This document shows positions 50,907 through 60,125 of a DNA stretch of 64,000 bases, one piece after another (position 1 is the stretch's first letter; each line of letters begins with the position of its first letter). The notes below the pieces were generated by a model. That model made no database searches and was not told the origin of the DNA. It saw only the letters and a list, made by a program, of their open reading frames with translations. This stretch comes from Gorillibacterium timonense (GTDB taxonomy: Bacteria > Bacillota > Bacilli > Paenibacillales > NBRC-103111): NCBI RefSeq assembly GCF_001457415.1, contig NZ_LN881724.1:558001-622000 (forward strand), read 5' to 3'. The translations under genes were made by a program, and so were the position numbers.

Positions 50907-51767
50907 ATGAGCAGACAGATGAATGAAGCGGATAAGGGAGCGGCACTCAGCATCGTAGCCTATCTCTTTCTCGCAGCCTTGAAGCTGACCGTGGGGATTT
51001 GGACCGGGTCCGACGCGCTGAGGGCGGACGGTCTCAACAATACGACAGACATCGCGGCGTCACTTGCCGTCTTGATCGGGCTGAGAATCTCTCGGAAACC
51101 GCCGGACAGTGATCATCGCTACGGGCACAATCGCGCGGAAACGATCGCCGCTCTCACCGCTTCCCTGATCATGATCGCTGTCGGAGTGCAGGTTATGGTG
51201 GACGCGATCGGCAAGCTGCGGACCCCCTCGGTGGAATCTCCCGACTTAATCGCGGCATGGACGGCCCTCTTCGGAGCGGCGGTCATCTATGCGGTATATC
51301 GATACAACCTACGTTTGTCCCGCAGATTGAACAGCAGCGCGCTGCGGGCTGCGGCCCAGGATAACCGCTCCGACGCCCTTGTCAGTACGGGGGCATTCGT
51401 CGGCATTATCGGATCCCGGTTCGGACTGCCCTGGCTCGATCCGCTCACTGCGGTCATTGTCGCCCTCCTGATCTGCAAAACGGCTTGGGAGATCTTCCGG
51501 GACACGTCGCATAATTTGACGGACGGCTTTGACGAGTCGGAGCTCTCACGCATTCGCGCAACCATCCAGGAAACGCCTGGCGTTATTTCCGTGAAGGATT
51601 TGAAAGCAAGAAATCTCGGCAACAACACGCTGGTCGATGTGACCTTGGAGGTCGCCCGGGAGCTCACCGTCGGGGAGAGTCACGAGATCACGGAAGTGGT
51701 GGAGAAGCGGCTGTTGGATGCCCACATGATCGAATATGTCCAGACTCATCTTGAGCCGGATGAATAA
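50907..51767 (+). CDS. Cation diffusion facilitator family transporter
   Basis: 286 residues: six helices (~12-205) then a cytoplasmic ferredoxin-like domain (~210-286, VISVKDLKARNLGNNTLVDV). Metal site residues lie in ADGLNNTTDI (helix 2) and AAAQDNRSDALVS (helix 5), a pattern like the MneP/MneS manganese exporters and unlike the HxxxD pattern of zinc CDFs, so manganese export is plausible. GGGAG is ~14 bases before ATG 50907. A shared terminator follows at 51771. The 243 bases upstream show no gene. Confidence 0.85.
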   Translation: MSRQMNEADKGAALSIVAYLFLAALKLTVGIWTGSDALRADGLNNTTDIAASLAVLIGLRISRKPPDSDHRYGHNRAETIAALTASLIMIAVGVQVMVDAIGKLRTPSVESPDLIAAWTALFGAAVIYAVYRYNLRLSRRLNSSALRAAAQDNRSDALVSTGAFVGIIGSRFGLPWLDPLTAVIVALLICKTAWEIFRDTSHNLTDGFDESELSRIRATIQETPGVISVKDLKARNLGNNTLVDVTLEVARELTVGESHEITEVVEKRLLDAHMIEYVQTHLEPDE

Positions 51768-51770
51768 TAG

Positions 51771-51820
51771 AAGAACCTCGTCCCAAGCAGCGGCTGCACG
51801 CAAGGGACGAGGTTCTTTTT
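51771..51820. terminator. Bidirectional terminator
   Basis: aagaacctcgtccc (51771-51784) and gggacgaggttctt (51804-51817) are perfectly complementary and followed by a T-run. It separates the CDF gene from thiE. Confidence 0.9.
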
Positions 51821-51823
51821 GAT

Positions 51824-52492
51824 TTAGCGGGATGCCAGTGAGGCGAAATCGGCCGCCGCTTGTCTCACGTCAGGTGCTCCGGCAATCGCGGAGATGACCG
51901 AGAGGCCGTTGGCACCCGCCGCGAGAATGGGTGCGGCATTAAGGCAGGTGATCCCGCCGATGGCGACGATGGGAAGCTGGATGCCCTGCGAGCGCAGATC
52001 GGTGAGCAGCTGCGGACCGCACGCCTCCTCGGCATCGGGCTTGGAAGAAGTCGGGTAGATGGGACCGACACCGATGTAATCCGCCCCGTCCAGAACAGCC
52101 TGTCTTGCCTCCTCCAGCGTATGGGCGGATACTCCAATGATCTTATCAGCTCCGAGCCGGGAGCGGAGAATGCCTGCCGGCTCGTCGTCCTGGCCGACAT
52201 GGACGCCGTCCGCATTCAGCTCTTCAGCCAGCGCCGTATCGTCATTGACGAGGAAAGGAACGCCTGCCTTTCGGCAAATGCTTTGCAGACGGGAGGCTAG
52301 CTCGCGCTTAGCTGAGCCGGTCAGCGCTCCAGGGCCTTTCTCCCGGAATTGGAAGAGGGTGATGCCTCCGGCGATCGCTTCGGTCAGCACCTCCTCCGGT
52401 GGGCGGCCGACTGTATTCGGGCTTCCCATGATGAAATAGACGCGGAGCAGACGGCGAATCTCTTCCGGTGAATGAGAGTGCTTCGTCGTCAT
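51824..52492 (-). CDS. thiE: Thiamine phosphate synthase
   Basis: 222 residues of the ThiE TIM barrel: GITLFQFREKGPG, FLVNDDTALAEELNADGVHV and GQDD, then YIGVGPIYPTSSKPDAEEA and LPIVAIGGI. It condenses HMP-pyrophosphate with thiazole phosphate to make thiamine phosphate. It is the last gene of the thi operon and overlaps thiD by 4 bases. Confidence 0.95.
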   Translation of the reverse strand: MTTKHSHSPEEIRRLLRVYFIMGSPNTVGRPPEEVLTEAIAGGITLFQFREKGPGALTGSAKRELASRLQSICRKAGVPFLVNDDTALAEELNADGVHVGQDDEPAGILRSRLGADKIIGVSAHTLEEARQAVLDGADYIGVGPIYPTSSKPDAEEACGPQLLTDLRSQGIQLPIVAIGGITCLNAAPILAAGANGLSVISAIAGAPDVRQAAADFASLASR

Positions 52493-53304
52493 GGGCGTTC
52501 CCCCCGCATTCTTCTCTGATAAGCAAAATGATTGGTCGGCCCATGTCCTGCGCCGAGTTCGAGTCCGTCTTCAATCGCCGCTTGGATGAAGGCCTTGGCG
52601 AGTCGGACGGCTTCGGTCACAGAGAGTCCCTTGGCCAAACCAGCCGTGATTGCGGCGGAGAAGGTGCAGCCGGTTCCGTGCGTATGCCGGGTCGCTATGC
52701 GCGGAGCTTCCAAATAGGTGAAAGAACTGCCGTCATAGAGGAGATCGACGGTATTGTCACCGGATTCGTCATGGCCTCCCTTGATGACCGCGTAGCGAAC
52801 GCCCAGCTCGATCAAGCTGCGGGCGGCCTCTTCCCGGTCCTTCAGAGTACGGATGGCCCGTCCGGTGAGAATCTCGGCTTCCGGCAGATTGGGCGTGACG
52901 ACTTCGGCCAAGGGCAGAAGGTCGGCCCTCAGGGCGGCGACCGCTTCTTCCAGGAGCAGCGGCGAACCGCCTTTGGCGACCATCACTGGGTCGACCACGA
53001 GCTTGGTCCAGCGGAAGAAGGCAATCTTAGCTGCGGTGATACGAATGATCTCGCTGCTGAAGAGCATGCCGGTCTTGAAGGCATCAGGCGGCAGGTCCGC
53101 TCCGATGGATTCAAGCTGCCGCTCGACAGCTTCAAGCTCGAGGGGATAGACACCCTGCACGCCGAGCGTATTCTGGGCCGTCACAGCCGTGAGAACGCTC
53201 ATCCCGTAGACGCCAAGCTCCTGGAAGGTTTTCAGATCGGCTTGAATGCCCGCTCCGCCTCCGCTGTCCGAGCCGGCGATGGTGAGTGCCTTCGCGGCCG
53301 TCAT
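52489..53304 (-). CDS. thiD: Hydroxymethylpyrimidine / phosphomethylpyrimidine kinase
   Basis: 271 residues of the ribokinase-like fold: [20 protein letters not shown] at the N-terminus, [12 protein letters not shown], and [19 protein letters not shown] with the catalytic Cys/Asp region. It phosphorylates HMP twice for ThiE. It overlaps thiM by 4 bases (53301-53304). Confidence 0.95.
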   Translation of the reverse strand: MTAAKALTIAGSDSGGGAGIQADLKTFQELGVYGMSVLTAVTAQNTLGVQGVYPLELEAVERQLESIGADLPPDAFKTGMLFSSEIIRITAAKIAFFRWTKLVVDPVMVAKGGSPLLLEEAVAALRADLLPLAEVVTPNLPEAEILTGRAIRTLKDREEAARSLIELGVRYAVIKGGHDESGDNTVDLLYDGSSFTYLEAPRIATRHTHGTGCTFSAAITAGLAKGLSVTEAVRLAKAFIQAAIEDGLELGAGHGPTNHFAYQRRMRGERP

Positions 53305-54089
53305 CGGGTAATCCTCGCTTGTTTGGCGACGGTTTCGGGCGTGACCAGGGCCAACTGGTTCAGGAACTCGATCTGGAAGCTGCCCGGACCTTGATCCGCC
53401 GTAAGCTCGTGGGCCTTCTCGGCGGCGATGCCGTAGTAGGCGACCGCTTCCGTGGCGGCTTCCACCGGATCGTCCTTGCCGACCGCCAGGAACGCGCCGA
53501 CGACCGCGCTCAACAGGCAGCCCGTACCCGTGACGCGGGTGAGAATCGGATGGCCGTTCGTACCGATAGTCGTTCGGACGCCGTCGGAGATGACATCCTC
53601 CTTCCCGGTGATGACGACGACGGTCTCGAGCTTCTTCGCTGCGCGTTTCGCGAGAGCAGGCACATCACCGCTCCCGGCGCCCGCATCGACGCCCTTGATC
53701 TCCCAAGGCTCGCCGATGACATTGGCGATCTCCGCTACATTTCCGCGGATAGCCGTCAGCTTCACGGCTGAAGCGATCCGGCGGGCGGTTTCGGTCCGGT
53801 ACGGAGTCGCTCCGGCTCCGACGGGGTCAAACACGACCGGGACGCCGTGTTCATTTGCGGAGCGGCCGGCGATGATCATGGCATCAACAGTGTCCTTGTC
53901 CAGCGTGCCCATGTTGAGCACGACAGCGCCGGAGATTCGGGCCACATCAGCGACTTCCTCCAGGGCGCTAGCCATGAAGGGAGAAGCTCCGATGGCGAGT
54001 AGCCCGTTGGCGGAGAAGTTGGCGACCACCAGGTTGGTGATGTTGTGAATCAACGGATTGACGGTGCGGATTTTGGCAAGATAACTCAT
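53301..54089 (-). CDS. thiM: Hydroxyethylthiazole kinase
   Basis: 262 residues with the ThiM signatures [20 protein letters not shown] and [18 protein letters not shown], then [14 protein letters not shown] and [17 protein letters not shown]. It salvages the thiazole moiety by phosphorylating hydroxyethylthiazole. It starts 30 bases after thiY. With thiD and thiE it gives a complete salvage route from HMP and HET to thiamine phosphate. Confidence 0.95.
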   Translation of the reverse strand: MSYLAKIRTVNPLIHNITNLVVANFSANGLLAIGASPFMASALEEVADVARISGAVVLNMGTLDKDTVDAMIIAGRSANEHGVPVVFDPVGAGATPYRTETARRIASAVKLTAIRGNVAEIANVIGEPWEIKGVDAGAGSGDVPALAKRAAKKLETVVVITGKEDVISDGVRTTIGTNGHPILTRVTGTGCLLSAVVGAFLAVGKDDPVEAATEAVAYYGIAAEKAHELTADQGPGSFQIEFLNQLALVTPETVAKQARITR

Positions 54090-54119
54090 GAAAGCATTCC
54101 TCCTCGGTTCAGTTGGGAT

Positions 54120-55133
54120 TTACCAAATGACATAAGCGTCTGCCGCTTGAACGGTATCTGGAATCAGCTTGTTCTCGGCTAGCCAGCGGTGTACGGCATT
54201 CCAGGAATCAGCGCTCTGCTGGCCGAACGGGACACCTGGCTCCGTCATGAGCGGTTGAAGGAGCTGCAGGCTCTTCGCTTCAATGTCCTTGTCGAGCGGT
54301 GAAGTCTTGTCCTCATGCTTCAGCAGGATCGCGAGCGCCGCATCCGGGTCTTGGGCCACTTGCTCCTCAGCCTCGCGAATGGCTGCGAGAAAGCTCTTCA
54401 GCTCCGCTTCCTTCTTCTTGATGCCGTCCTCGCTTGCGATGAGAACGAGCTCGCTATAATCAGGGACGCCGTAGCGGGTAGGGTCCATGGCGATTACGGG
54501 ATGCCCTTCTTTTTCCAAGAGCAGCTTCTCGTGGTTGATGAAGCCGCCCATGATCGCGTCCGTCTGTTTGGCGGCGAGCGCGGGGATGAGGCTGAAGCCG
54601 ACATCCGTGAGGGTCACTTGCTCCGGATCGCCACCGTCTGCTGTAACCATCGTCTTGATCATCGCCTCATAGAGCGGAATTGAAGAGAAGCCGACGTTCT
54701 TGCCAACGAGGTCTTTCGGTCGGGCGATCCCGCTGTCCGCGAGCACCATCAGGTGGTTGAGCGGATGGCGGACGATGGATGCGATGGCCTTTACCGGAAT
54801 GCCTTCCCCGCGCGCCATCAGAACCTGTGGCTGGTAGCTGAGAGCGAGATCGACCTTACCGGCGGCCGCCAGCTTCAGGGCGTCGTTCGTGTCCGAAGGC
54901 ATCTCCATATGGACATCCAGTCCATGGGCGGCGAAGATTCCTTTCTCTTCCGCGAGATAAAGGAAGGAATGGACCGCATTCGGATACCAGTCCAGCATGA
55001 TGGACAGCTTGGCTGTGGGCTTCTGAGATGCGGTGGCGGAAGGTTGGGCTTGATCGCTGGACGAGCAGCCGGACAATGCGGTTAACGTGAGCATCATAAC
55101 AACAACGAAGAGAGACGTTTGAATCCTTTTCAT
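54120..55133 (-). CDS. thiY: Thiamine-precursor ABC transporter substrate-binding lipoprotein
   Basis: 337 residues. Signal peptide with lipobox LSGCSSS at ~22, then an NMT1/THI5-like binding protein: KLSIMLDWYPNAVHSFLYLA, AAAGKVDLALSYQPQVLMA, IMGGFINHEKLLLE. ThiY binds formylaminopyrimidine. ATG 55133 follows GGAGGAA closely; the open frame extends further but only out of phase with thiX. It overlaps the thiX stop as ATGA. Confidence 0.92.
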   Translation of the reverse strand: MKRIQTSLFVVVMMLTLTALSGCSSSDQAQPSATASQKPTAKLSIMLDWYPNAVHSFLYLAEEKGIFAAHGLDVHMEMPSDTNDALKLAAAGKVDLALSYQPQVLMARGEGIPVKAIASIVRHPLNHLMVLADSGIARPKDLVGKNVGFSSIPLYEAMIKTMVTADGGDPEQVTLTDVGFSLIPALAAKQTDAIMGGFINHEKLLLEKEGHPVIAMDPTRYGVPDYSELVLIASEDGIKKKEAELKSFLAAIREAEEQVAQDPDAALAILLKHEDKTSPLDKDIEAKSLQLLQPLMTEPGVPFGQQSADSWNAVHRWLAENKLIPDTVQAADAYVIW

Positions 55134-55900
55134 AAAGGCTTCCTCCTTTTGCAGCAGAGCTTCTCTACTAGAATGATGACGAGAAAACATAGAATACCTG
55201 TAACCGACAAGAGCAGAACGGCGGCGAACATCTCCGCCGTCTGTAAATTGGCGGACATGCGGCGGCTGTAATAACCGAGGCCCGCATTGCCGCCAAGCCA
55301 TTCACCGATGGTCGCCCCCACCACGGAATAGACAGCTGCTAGCTTCAAGCCAGAGAAGAAGGAAGGGAGGGCGAAGGGCACACGTACCTTGAAGAAGATT
55401 TCGCGGCGGCTTGCCCCCATGGCTTGAAGCAGCTCCCGATATTCTCGGCTTCCTTGGGCAAGCCCGTCATATGCACCGACTACGACCGGGAAGAACGCGG
55501 TCAGCACCACCACCGCTACCTTGCTCAGGAGAGAGTAGCCAAACCAAAGGATGAAGACTGGGGCCAGGGTGATGAGCGGCAAGGTCTGGCTGATGACGAT
55601 CAGCGGATACAGCGCTTTGTCGAGCGGTCGCCAGGCTCGCATGCCCGCTGCGAGCAGCAGCCCGCCGGCGACGGACAGCAGGAAGCCGGCTCCGACCTCG
55701 CGCAGCGTGACCGGCAGATGCGTGAGGAGCAGAAGCTGGCTGTTCGCCAGCAGAGCTCGCCCGATGGCGGTAGGGGCGGGGGGGGTGAAGGGCGGCATCC
55801 AGCCCATATGGGCGAACGCTTCCCATAGGGCGAGCAGCAGTGCGGCGAGCAGCAAAAAGTAGCCGTAAGCGTTCAAATGCGCGAGCCATCTCCGCTTCAT
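55130..55900 (-). CDS. thiX: Thiamine-precursor ABC transporter permease
   Basis: 256 residues, six helices, with the BPD_transp_1 EAA loop (ELLQAMGASRREIFFKVRVPFALPSFFSGL). It forms the channel of ThiXYZ with ThiZ. ATGA overlaps with both neighbouring genes show tight translational coupling. Confidence 0.93.
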   Translation of the reverse strand: MKRRWLAHLNAYGYFLLLAALLLALWEAFAHMGWMPPFTPPAPTAIGRALLANSQLLLLTHLPVTLREVGAGFLLSVAGGLLLAAGMRAWRPLDKALYPLIVISQTLPLITLAPVFILWFGYSLLSKVAVVVLTAFFPVVVGAYDGLAQGSREYRELLQAMGASRREIFFKVRVPFALPSFFSGLKLAAVYSVVGATIGEWLGGNAGLGYYSRRMSANLQTAEMFAAVLLLSVTGILCFLVIILVEKLCCKRRKPL

Positions 55901-56658
55901 CCGAGCAGCCTCCCTTCCAGCTCTCGGCGCAGCTCCACGAAGGCGGGCTCGAATCGGATGGAAGGGGAACGCGGCCGCGGGAGCGTCACCGGAACCTCAA
56001 CGAGCCCCTTGTCCGTCCCGGTGGGCATGATGCAGATGCGGTCGCTGAGCAGAAGCGCTTCCTCCAGGTCGTGGGTGATGAACAGGACGGAGACCCCAAG
56101 GTCCGCCCAAAGCGAGAGTAGCCAGCGGTGCATATCCTGCTTGGTGAGCGCGTCGATAGCGCCGAACGGCTCATCCAACAGCAGGAGCGGCCTGCCGGTT
56201 GCTACGGTCCGCAGGAAAGCGGCGCGCTGCCTCATGCCTCCGGATAATTCATCCGGATAAGCATGCAGAACTTGGCCGAGCCCGAAGCGTTCCAGAAGCG
56301 AACGTACTTGCGCGGAGGAATAGGCAGATTTTGCGTTCGCAGAGAGCTCGCTTGCCAGGAGGCAGTTCGCCAGTACGGTGCGCCAAGGAAGCAGAAGGTC
56401 CTTTTGCGGCATATAGCCGACCTTGCCGAGCCGATCGGCAGCCGGGAGAGGTGAATCGCTCATGACGATCTCGCCGGAAGTGGGCTCGTCAAGTCCGGCA
56501 ATGAGCTTGAAGAGCGTGCTTTTTCCGGTACCGCTCGGTCCGACCAGCGAGACGAATTCTCCCTGATTCAATTCAAGCGAGACTCCCGTGAATACGGGAG
56601 GTGATTTCCCGGGAGAGTAGGAATGCGCGACGCGGCTCAGCGAGAGAATCCGGGACAT
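55897..56658 (-). CDS. thiZ: Thiamine-precursor ABC transporter ATPase
   Basis: 253 residues: Walker A GPSGTGKST, Q-loop MPQKDLLLPWR, signature LSGGMRQR, Walker B LLLLDEPFGAID, switch His in ITHDLEEAL. It powers ThiXYZ uptake. ATG 56658 follows AAAGGAGGG; the longer open frame upstream reads into the terminator and riboswitch. It is the first gene behind the TPP riboswitch. Confidence 0.93.
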   Translation of the reverse strand: MSRILSLSRVAHSYSPGKSPPVFTGVSLELNQGEFVSLVGPSGTGKSTLFKLIAGLDEPTSGEIVMSDSPLPAADRLGKVGYMPQKDLLLPWRTVLANCLLASELSANAKSAYSSAQVRSLLERFGLGQVLHAYPDELSGGMRQRAAFLRTVATGRPLLLLDEPFGAIDALTKQDMHRWLLSLWADLGVSVLFITHDLEEALLLSDRICIMPTGTDKGLVEVPVTLPRPRSPSIRFEPAFVELRRELEGRLLG

Positions 56659-56695
56659 ATCGTCCCTCCTTTCCATGCGCCCAATCCAGGGGTAC

Positions 56696-56732
56696 AAAAA
56701 AGACCCGTTCGTTTCGAAGGAAACGAACGGGT
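56696..56732 (-). terminator. Riboswitch-controlled terminator
   Basis: Read leftward, gacccgttcgtttc and gaaacgaacgggtc form a 14-bp perfect stem followed by six T, ending ~38 bases before thiZ. It is the expression platform of the TPP riboswitch. Confidence 0.9.
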
Positions 56733-56770
56733 CCGGAAACCGCCTGCTGCGGGCGGGATTCATCGGTCCA

Positions 56771-56858
56771 CTCACTTCCCTCCGCTGGTATGATCCAGTT
56801 CAGGTTCCAAGGGTCCGGAGCTGCATCGCTCCATCTCAGCCGGATTGGCCCCCCTAGT
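56771..56858 (-). ncRNA. TPP riboswitch (THI element)
   Basis: Leftward strand: AGGGGGGCC, then GGCTGAGATGGAG (the CUGAGA pyrimidine sensor), GGACCCTTGGAACCTGAACTGG and ATCATACCAGCGGAGGGAAG. All conserved THI-box blocks are in order. Together with the downstream terminator it stops transcription of the thi operon when thiamine pyrophosphate is abundant. Confidence 0.96.
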
Positions 56859-56909
56859 GATTGTTGGCAGTATTCAATTAGCCTAGTGCATGTTTGCAAA
56901 CACGCTCTA

Positions 56910-56937
56910 ACTATAGCATATGTTGGCTCTTTGTAAA
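56910..56937 (-). promoter_or_regulatory. Promoter of the thi operon
   Basis: Leftward TTTACA (56937-56932), 16-base spacer, TATAGT (56915-56910), ~50 bases upstream of the riboswitch core. Confidence 0.75.
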
Positions 56938-57077
56938 GGCTGGATTTCCAGCTCTCATGGCAAGGACAGAAGGAACAGGCCCATTTTCCCCGGGAAGGTA
57001 TGGATGGCATAAAATCGGGAATAATGAATAAATTAAGCAAAAAAAATCGTAAAGTTTCGATAAAATACTAATATGTT

Positions 57078-57105
57078 TTGTTTATTGCTCATTTATCTGT
57101 ATAAT
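57078..57105 (+). promoter_or_regulatory. Promoter of khtU-khtT
   Basis: TTGTTT (57078-57083), 16-base spacer, TATAAT (57100-57105), in a very AT-rich stretch. Confidence 0.65.
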
Positions 57106-57139
57106 AGATGTATAAACAAGGAGAAGAGGGAGGGATTCT

Positions 57140-58363
57140 ATGGATCACTTGGTTTTTGAGGTCGGTACGGCCTTGTTACTGGTCGCGTTGGCCTCGGTGC
57201 TTGCGAATAAACTGAAATTTTCCATCATTCCATTTCTGATCGTCCTCGGAATGCTGGTTGGGCCCCATGCCCCTAAGATCGGAATCTTGGATTTCCGGTT
57301 CATCGAGAGCCAGCCATTCATCGAATTTCTCGGCCGCATCGGCGTTTTGTTCCTGCTCTTTTATTTGGGGCTGGAATTCTCAGTGTCCAAGCTGATAAAA
57401 TCAGGGCGTAACATTGTGTTCGGCGGGAGCATTTACGTGGCGCTTAATTTTGCTCTGGGCCTCGGGTTCGCCTATCTTGCGGATTTCCCCTTCAATGAAA
57501 TGCTCATCGTTGCCGGGATGATGTCTGTCTCCTCTACGGCTATTGTGGCCAAGGTGCTTGTCGATCTTAGAAGGACCGGCAATGCGGAGACGGAGCTTAT
57601 TCTCGGAATGATTTTGTTCGACGATATCTTCCTGGCGGTCTTCCTATCCGTCATGTCCGGGCTGCTGCTCGGGGGGGCGACATCCGTCGGTGGGGTGCTC
57701 GTATCCGTGGCGATTTCGATTGGCTACATGCTGATGTTTTTCGTCATCGCGCGGTTTGGTCCGAAGGTGCTTAATCGTCTGCTGAATATCGCATCCAACG
57801 AAATTTTCATCATCGTCGTATTCTCGCTCCTGTTCTTCGTTGCAGGCTTCTCAGAAACGCTTCACGTCGCGGAGGCGATTGGAGCCCTCCTGTTCGGCCT
57901 CGCTTTGTCGGAGACGGAGCACAGCAAACGAATCGAGCATCTGGTGGTACCGTTTCGGGATTTCTTTGGCGCGGTGTTCTTCTTCAGCTTTGGCCTCGGC
58001 ATTGATCCGAGTACGCTGGGAAGTGCGGTCGGCCTTGCTCTCATTGCCGCTGTGCTCACGATCCTCGGCAACGTGGTTTCCGGGATGATCGCCGGAAGGA
58101 AAGCCGGTCTCTCCCACAAAGCGTCCACCAACATCGGCCTTACGGTTATGGCCCGCGGGGAATTTACCATCATCGTCGCCAATCTCGGAATAACGGCGGG
58201 GCTGATGCCCGTTCTCCGGCCGCTGTCGGCGCTCTATGTTCTTATTCTCGCCATCATCGGTCCGCTCTTGACCAAGGAATCGAAGCATGTCTACAAATTT
58301 CTCAACAAAATCTTCAAATGGAACAAGCCGAAGCCGCAGGATGCTCCTGCTTCACAGCCGTGA
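57140..58363 (+). CDS. khtU: Potassium/proton antiporter, CPA2 family (KhtU-like)
   Basis: 407 residues, ~12 helices. It has family blocks GRIGVLFLLFYLGLEFS, SVSSTAIVAKVL, MILFDDIFLAVF (with the paired aspartates of CPA2 antiporters), LHVAEAIGALLFGLALSETE and GRKAGLSHKASTNIG, then LTVMARGEFTIIVA. There is no C-terminal TrkA domain; that domain is supplied by the next gene, as in KhtTU, a K+ efflux system. GAGGGAGG precedes ATG 57140. Confidence 0.9.
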   Translation: MDHLVFEVGTALLLVALASVLANKLKFSIIPFLIVLGMLVGPHAPKIGILDFRFIESQPFIEFLGRIGVLFLLFYLGLEFSVSKLIKSGRNIVFGGSIYVALNFALGLGFAYLADFPFNEMLIVAGMMSVSSTAIVAKVLVDLRRTGNAETELILGMILFDDIFLAVFLSVMSGLLLGGATSVGGVLVSVAISIGYMLMFFVIARFGPKVLNRLLNIASNEIFIIVVFSLLFFVAGFSETLHVAEAIGALLFGLALSETEHSKRIEHLVVPFRDFFGAVFFFSFGLGIDPSTLGSAVGLALIAAVLTILGNVVSGMIAGRKAGLSHKASTNIGLTVMARGEFTIIVANLGITAGLMPVLRPLSALYVLILAIIGPLLTKESKHVYKFLNKIFKWNKPKPQDAPASQP

Positions 58364-58440
58364 AGCGCGGTGCGATGTCAGCCTGAGGCAGAGGATGCGA
58401 GTCAAGTCTAACCACAACCTGATATTGGAGGAAAGCTGCT

Positions 58441-58929
58441 ATGGGAATTATTCGAGAATCCGATCTTCCGGGCCTCGGGAAAAAGTATCAACTGGAAGCC
58501 CGTTCCGGAGATAAATTGGTGATCGTCATTCACGACGACGGCCGCCGCGAGCTGTACCACTATGATGATGACGATCCAGAGGAAAGCGTATCCCTCGTGA
58601 CCCTGGAAGACGAGGAAGCCCGCCAGGTCGCCGCGATTATCGGAGGGATGACGTACAAACCGAAAGCGCTGGAGACGATTGAGGTTTCGCTCGATGAACT
58701 GGTGATCGACTGGTTTAAGCTGGAGCCGTCCTTCAAAAGCGTCAACAAATCGATCATGGAGCTGGACGTCCGTGCCAAGACCGGAGCCACCATCCTCGCC
58801 ATCGTCGGCAAAACCGGCCAAAAAATCAATCCGGGTCCGGAGGATCGCCTCATTGCCGGCACCACCATCGTCATCGCCGGGGAGCGCAAGCAGATCCGCA
58901 TACTGAAGGAACTTCTTCAGTTCGGGTAA
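58441..58929 (+). CDS. khtT: KhtT-like regulatory subunit with TrkA-C domain
   Basis: 162 residues: an N-terminal domain starting [20 protein letters not shown] and a C-terminal RCK_C (TrkA-C) domain (~80-160; [40 protein letters not shown]) that binds cyclic-di-AMP in the B. subtilis homologue. It gates the antiporter. In B. subtilis the order is khtS-khtT-khtU; here khtU comes first and no khtS is present. TTGGAGG lies ~9 bases before ATG 58441. Confidence 0.9.
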   Translation: MGIIRESDLPGLGKKYQLEARSGDKLVIVIHDDGRRELYHYDDDDPEESVSLVTLEDEEARQVAAIIGGMTYKPKALETIEVSLDELVIDWFKLEPSFKSVNKSIMELDVRAKTGATILAIVGKTGQKINPGPEDRLIAGTTIVIAGERKQIRILKELLQFG

Positions 58930-58930
58930 A

Positions 58931-58989
58931 ACTTCTCATCCCCATTGACCCGATTCATATCCACACGATTAGGGCCGACAGCGTACTAA
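58931..58989 (+). repeat. Right-half copy of the 97-bp palindromic element
   Basis: acttctcatccccattgacc through gccgacagcgtactaac matches the right ~59 bases of the reference copy with few changes. It starts 1 base after the khtT stop. Confidence 0.8.
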
Positions 58990-59018
58990 CCTGTGTAATA
59001 GCTTGGGTTTACTAAACG

Positions 59019-59056
59019 AAAAAAGGGCAGTCCGCTGAGCGGGACTGTCCTTTTTT
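59019..59056. terminator. Bidirectional terminator
   Basis: aaaaaagg(g)cagtcccgc-type arms surround a TGAG-type loop, with an A-run before and six T after. It separates khtT from the convergent lipoprotein gene. Confidence 0.9.
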
Positions 59057-59102
59057 GTACGATATCATAGGATGTCGTTGGTCGATACCGGCGAAGCTTC
59101 GT

Positions 59103-59954
59103 TTACTTGAAGAAGCTATTGAAGATTTCTGCGGCTTTCTTTTGATCCTTTGTGATGCTGAAGAGGACGTAATCGCCGTTCCTCACAATCTGATCGTTCA
59201 TGGCAAGCTCATACTGGTCGGGCAGATAGGTCGAGAAGATTCGTTGAACGTCGGCAGCTCTTTTCTTAAGACCTTCCGTGACGGCTTTGTAGTCGTCTCC
59301 CGATTTCAGCTTCACGACGACCACTTCACTTGTGCTGACATTTATCATGGGCTGCATGAACGAATAATCTGCGAGGAGGGAAGGATCGAGATAATAGATA
59401 TCTTGGATCATATCTCCTTCCACCTTCATGAGCATCGGCATTTCGATCTCTTCTTTGATTTTTGCGGTCACATCCGCTGCCTTCACGTTCGTTTCCGGCT
59501 TCATGGATGGACTTGGCTTGGCGGTTGGCTTCGCAGTAGGATCGACCGTTGGTTTCGCTGTGGGCTTAGCAGTCGGCTTTGCTGTAGGCTTGGCGGTCGG
59601 CTTCACCGTGGGCTTAGATGAGGGATTTCCGGTCGGCTTGGCGTCTGGCTTATCGGTTAGCTTGACCGTTGCTGGTGCAGAGGTCTCCTTCTCGTTCGGC
59701 TGCTCCGAAGGACTCGTCGAGGGAGTTGCGCTGGGAGCTTCGGAGGCCGTTTCCTCCGGGGAGGAGCTTGACCCAACGGCTGCCGAGTCGGTTGCGGTGG
59801 GGGATGGGGAGGCGGATGCTTCGGCAGATGGAACGGAGCTGACTGCCGGACTTGATTCCGATCGGTCAGCGGAGCTGCTGCAGCCGGAAGCAACTAGAGC
59901 TGCGGCTACCGCGAAGGCGGCAAGCTTGGGATAAAACGAAGTCAAGGGGTTCAA
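59103..59954 (-). CDS. DUF4358 lipoprotein with Lys-Pro-Thr-Ala repeat linker
   Basis: 283 residues from TTG 59954 (AAGGAG 8 bases upstream). Signal peptide with lipobox LVASGCSSS, then ~115 residues of Ser/Pro/Thr-rich linker including about eight repeats of the KPTA type, then a C-terminal DUF4358 domain (~150-283: KIKEEIEMPMLMKVEGD, LADYSFMQPMINVSTSEVVV, DYVLFSITKDQKKAAEIF). The function is unknown. The linker would let the domain span the cell wall. The repeated 12-base units make its length prone to change. Confidence 0.85.
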   Translation of the reverse strand: MNPLTSFYPKLAAFAVAAALVASGCSSSADRSESSPAVSSVPSAEASASPSPTATDSAAVGSSSSPEETASEAPSATPSTSPSEQPNEKETSAPATVKLTDKPDAKPTGNPSSKPTVKPTAKPTAKPTAKPTAKPTVDPTAKPTAKPSPSMKPETNVKAADVTAKIKEEIEMPMLMKVEGDMIQDIYYLDPSLLADYSFMQPMINVSTSEVVVVKLKSGDDYKAVTEGLKKRAADVQRIFSTYLPDQYELAMNDQIVRNGDYVLFSITKDQKKAAEIFNSFFK

Positions 59955-60125
59955 GAACAACTCTCCTTCTCTCATGATGTCGTTCCCTCAGACGACAGCA
60001 TTCGTCAAAAGGTTGCAGGAACCGAGGGAAAGGCTTGCCTATACGAGAGCTCGTGACGAACCGAGGTATCCGCTGTCGAGAGGTTTCCTGCCTCCGAAAT
60101 CAAGGACATGCTATACTGAATAGGA

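Noticed and set aside
59428-59934. Rightward Gly/Val-rich open frame opposite the DUF4358 lipoprotein
   Set aside because: Product of the KPTA repeat read backwards; no start signal.
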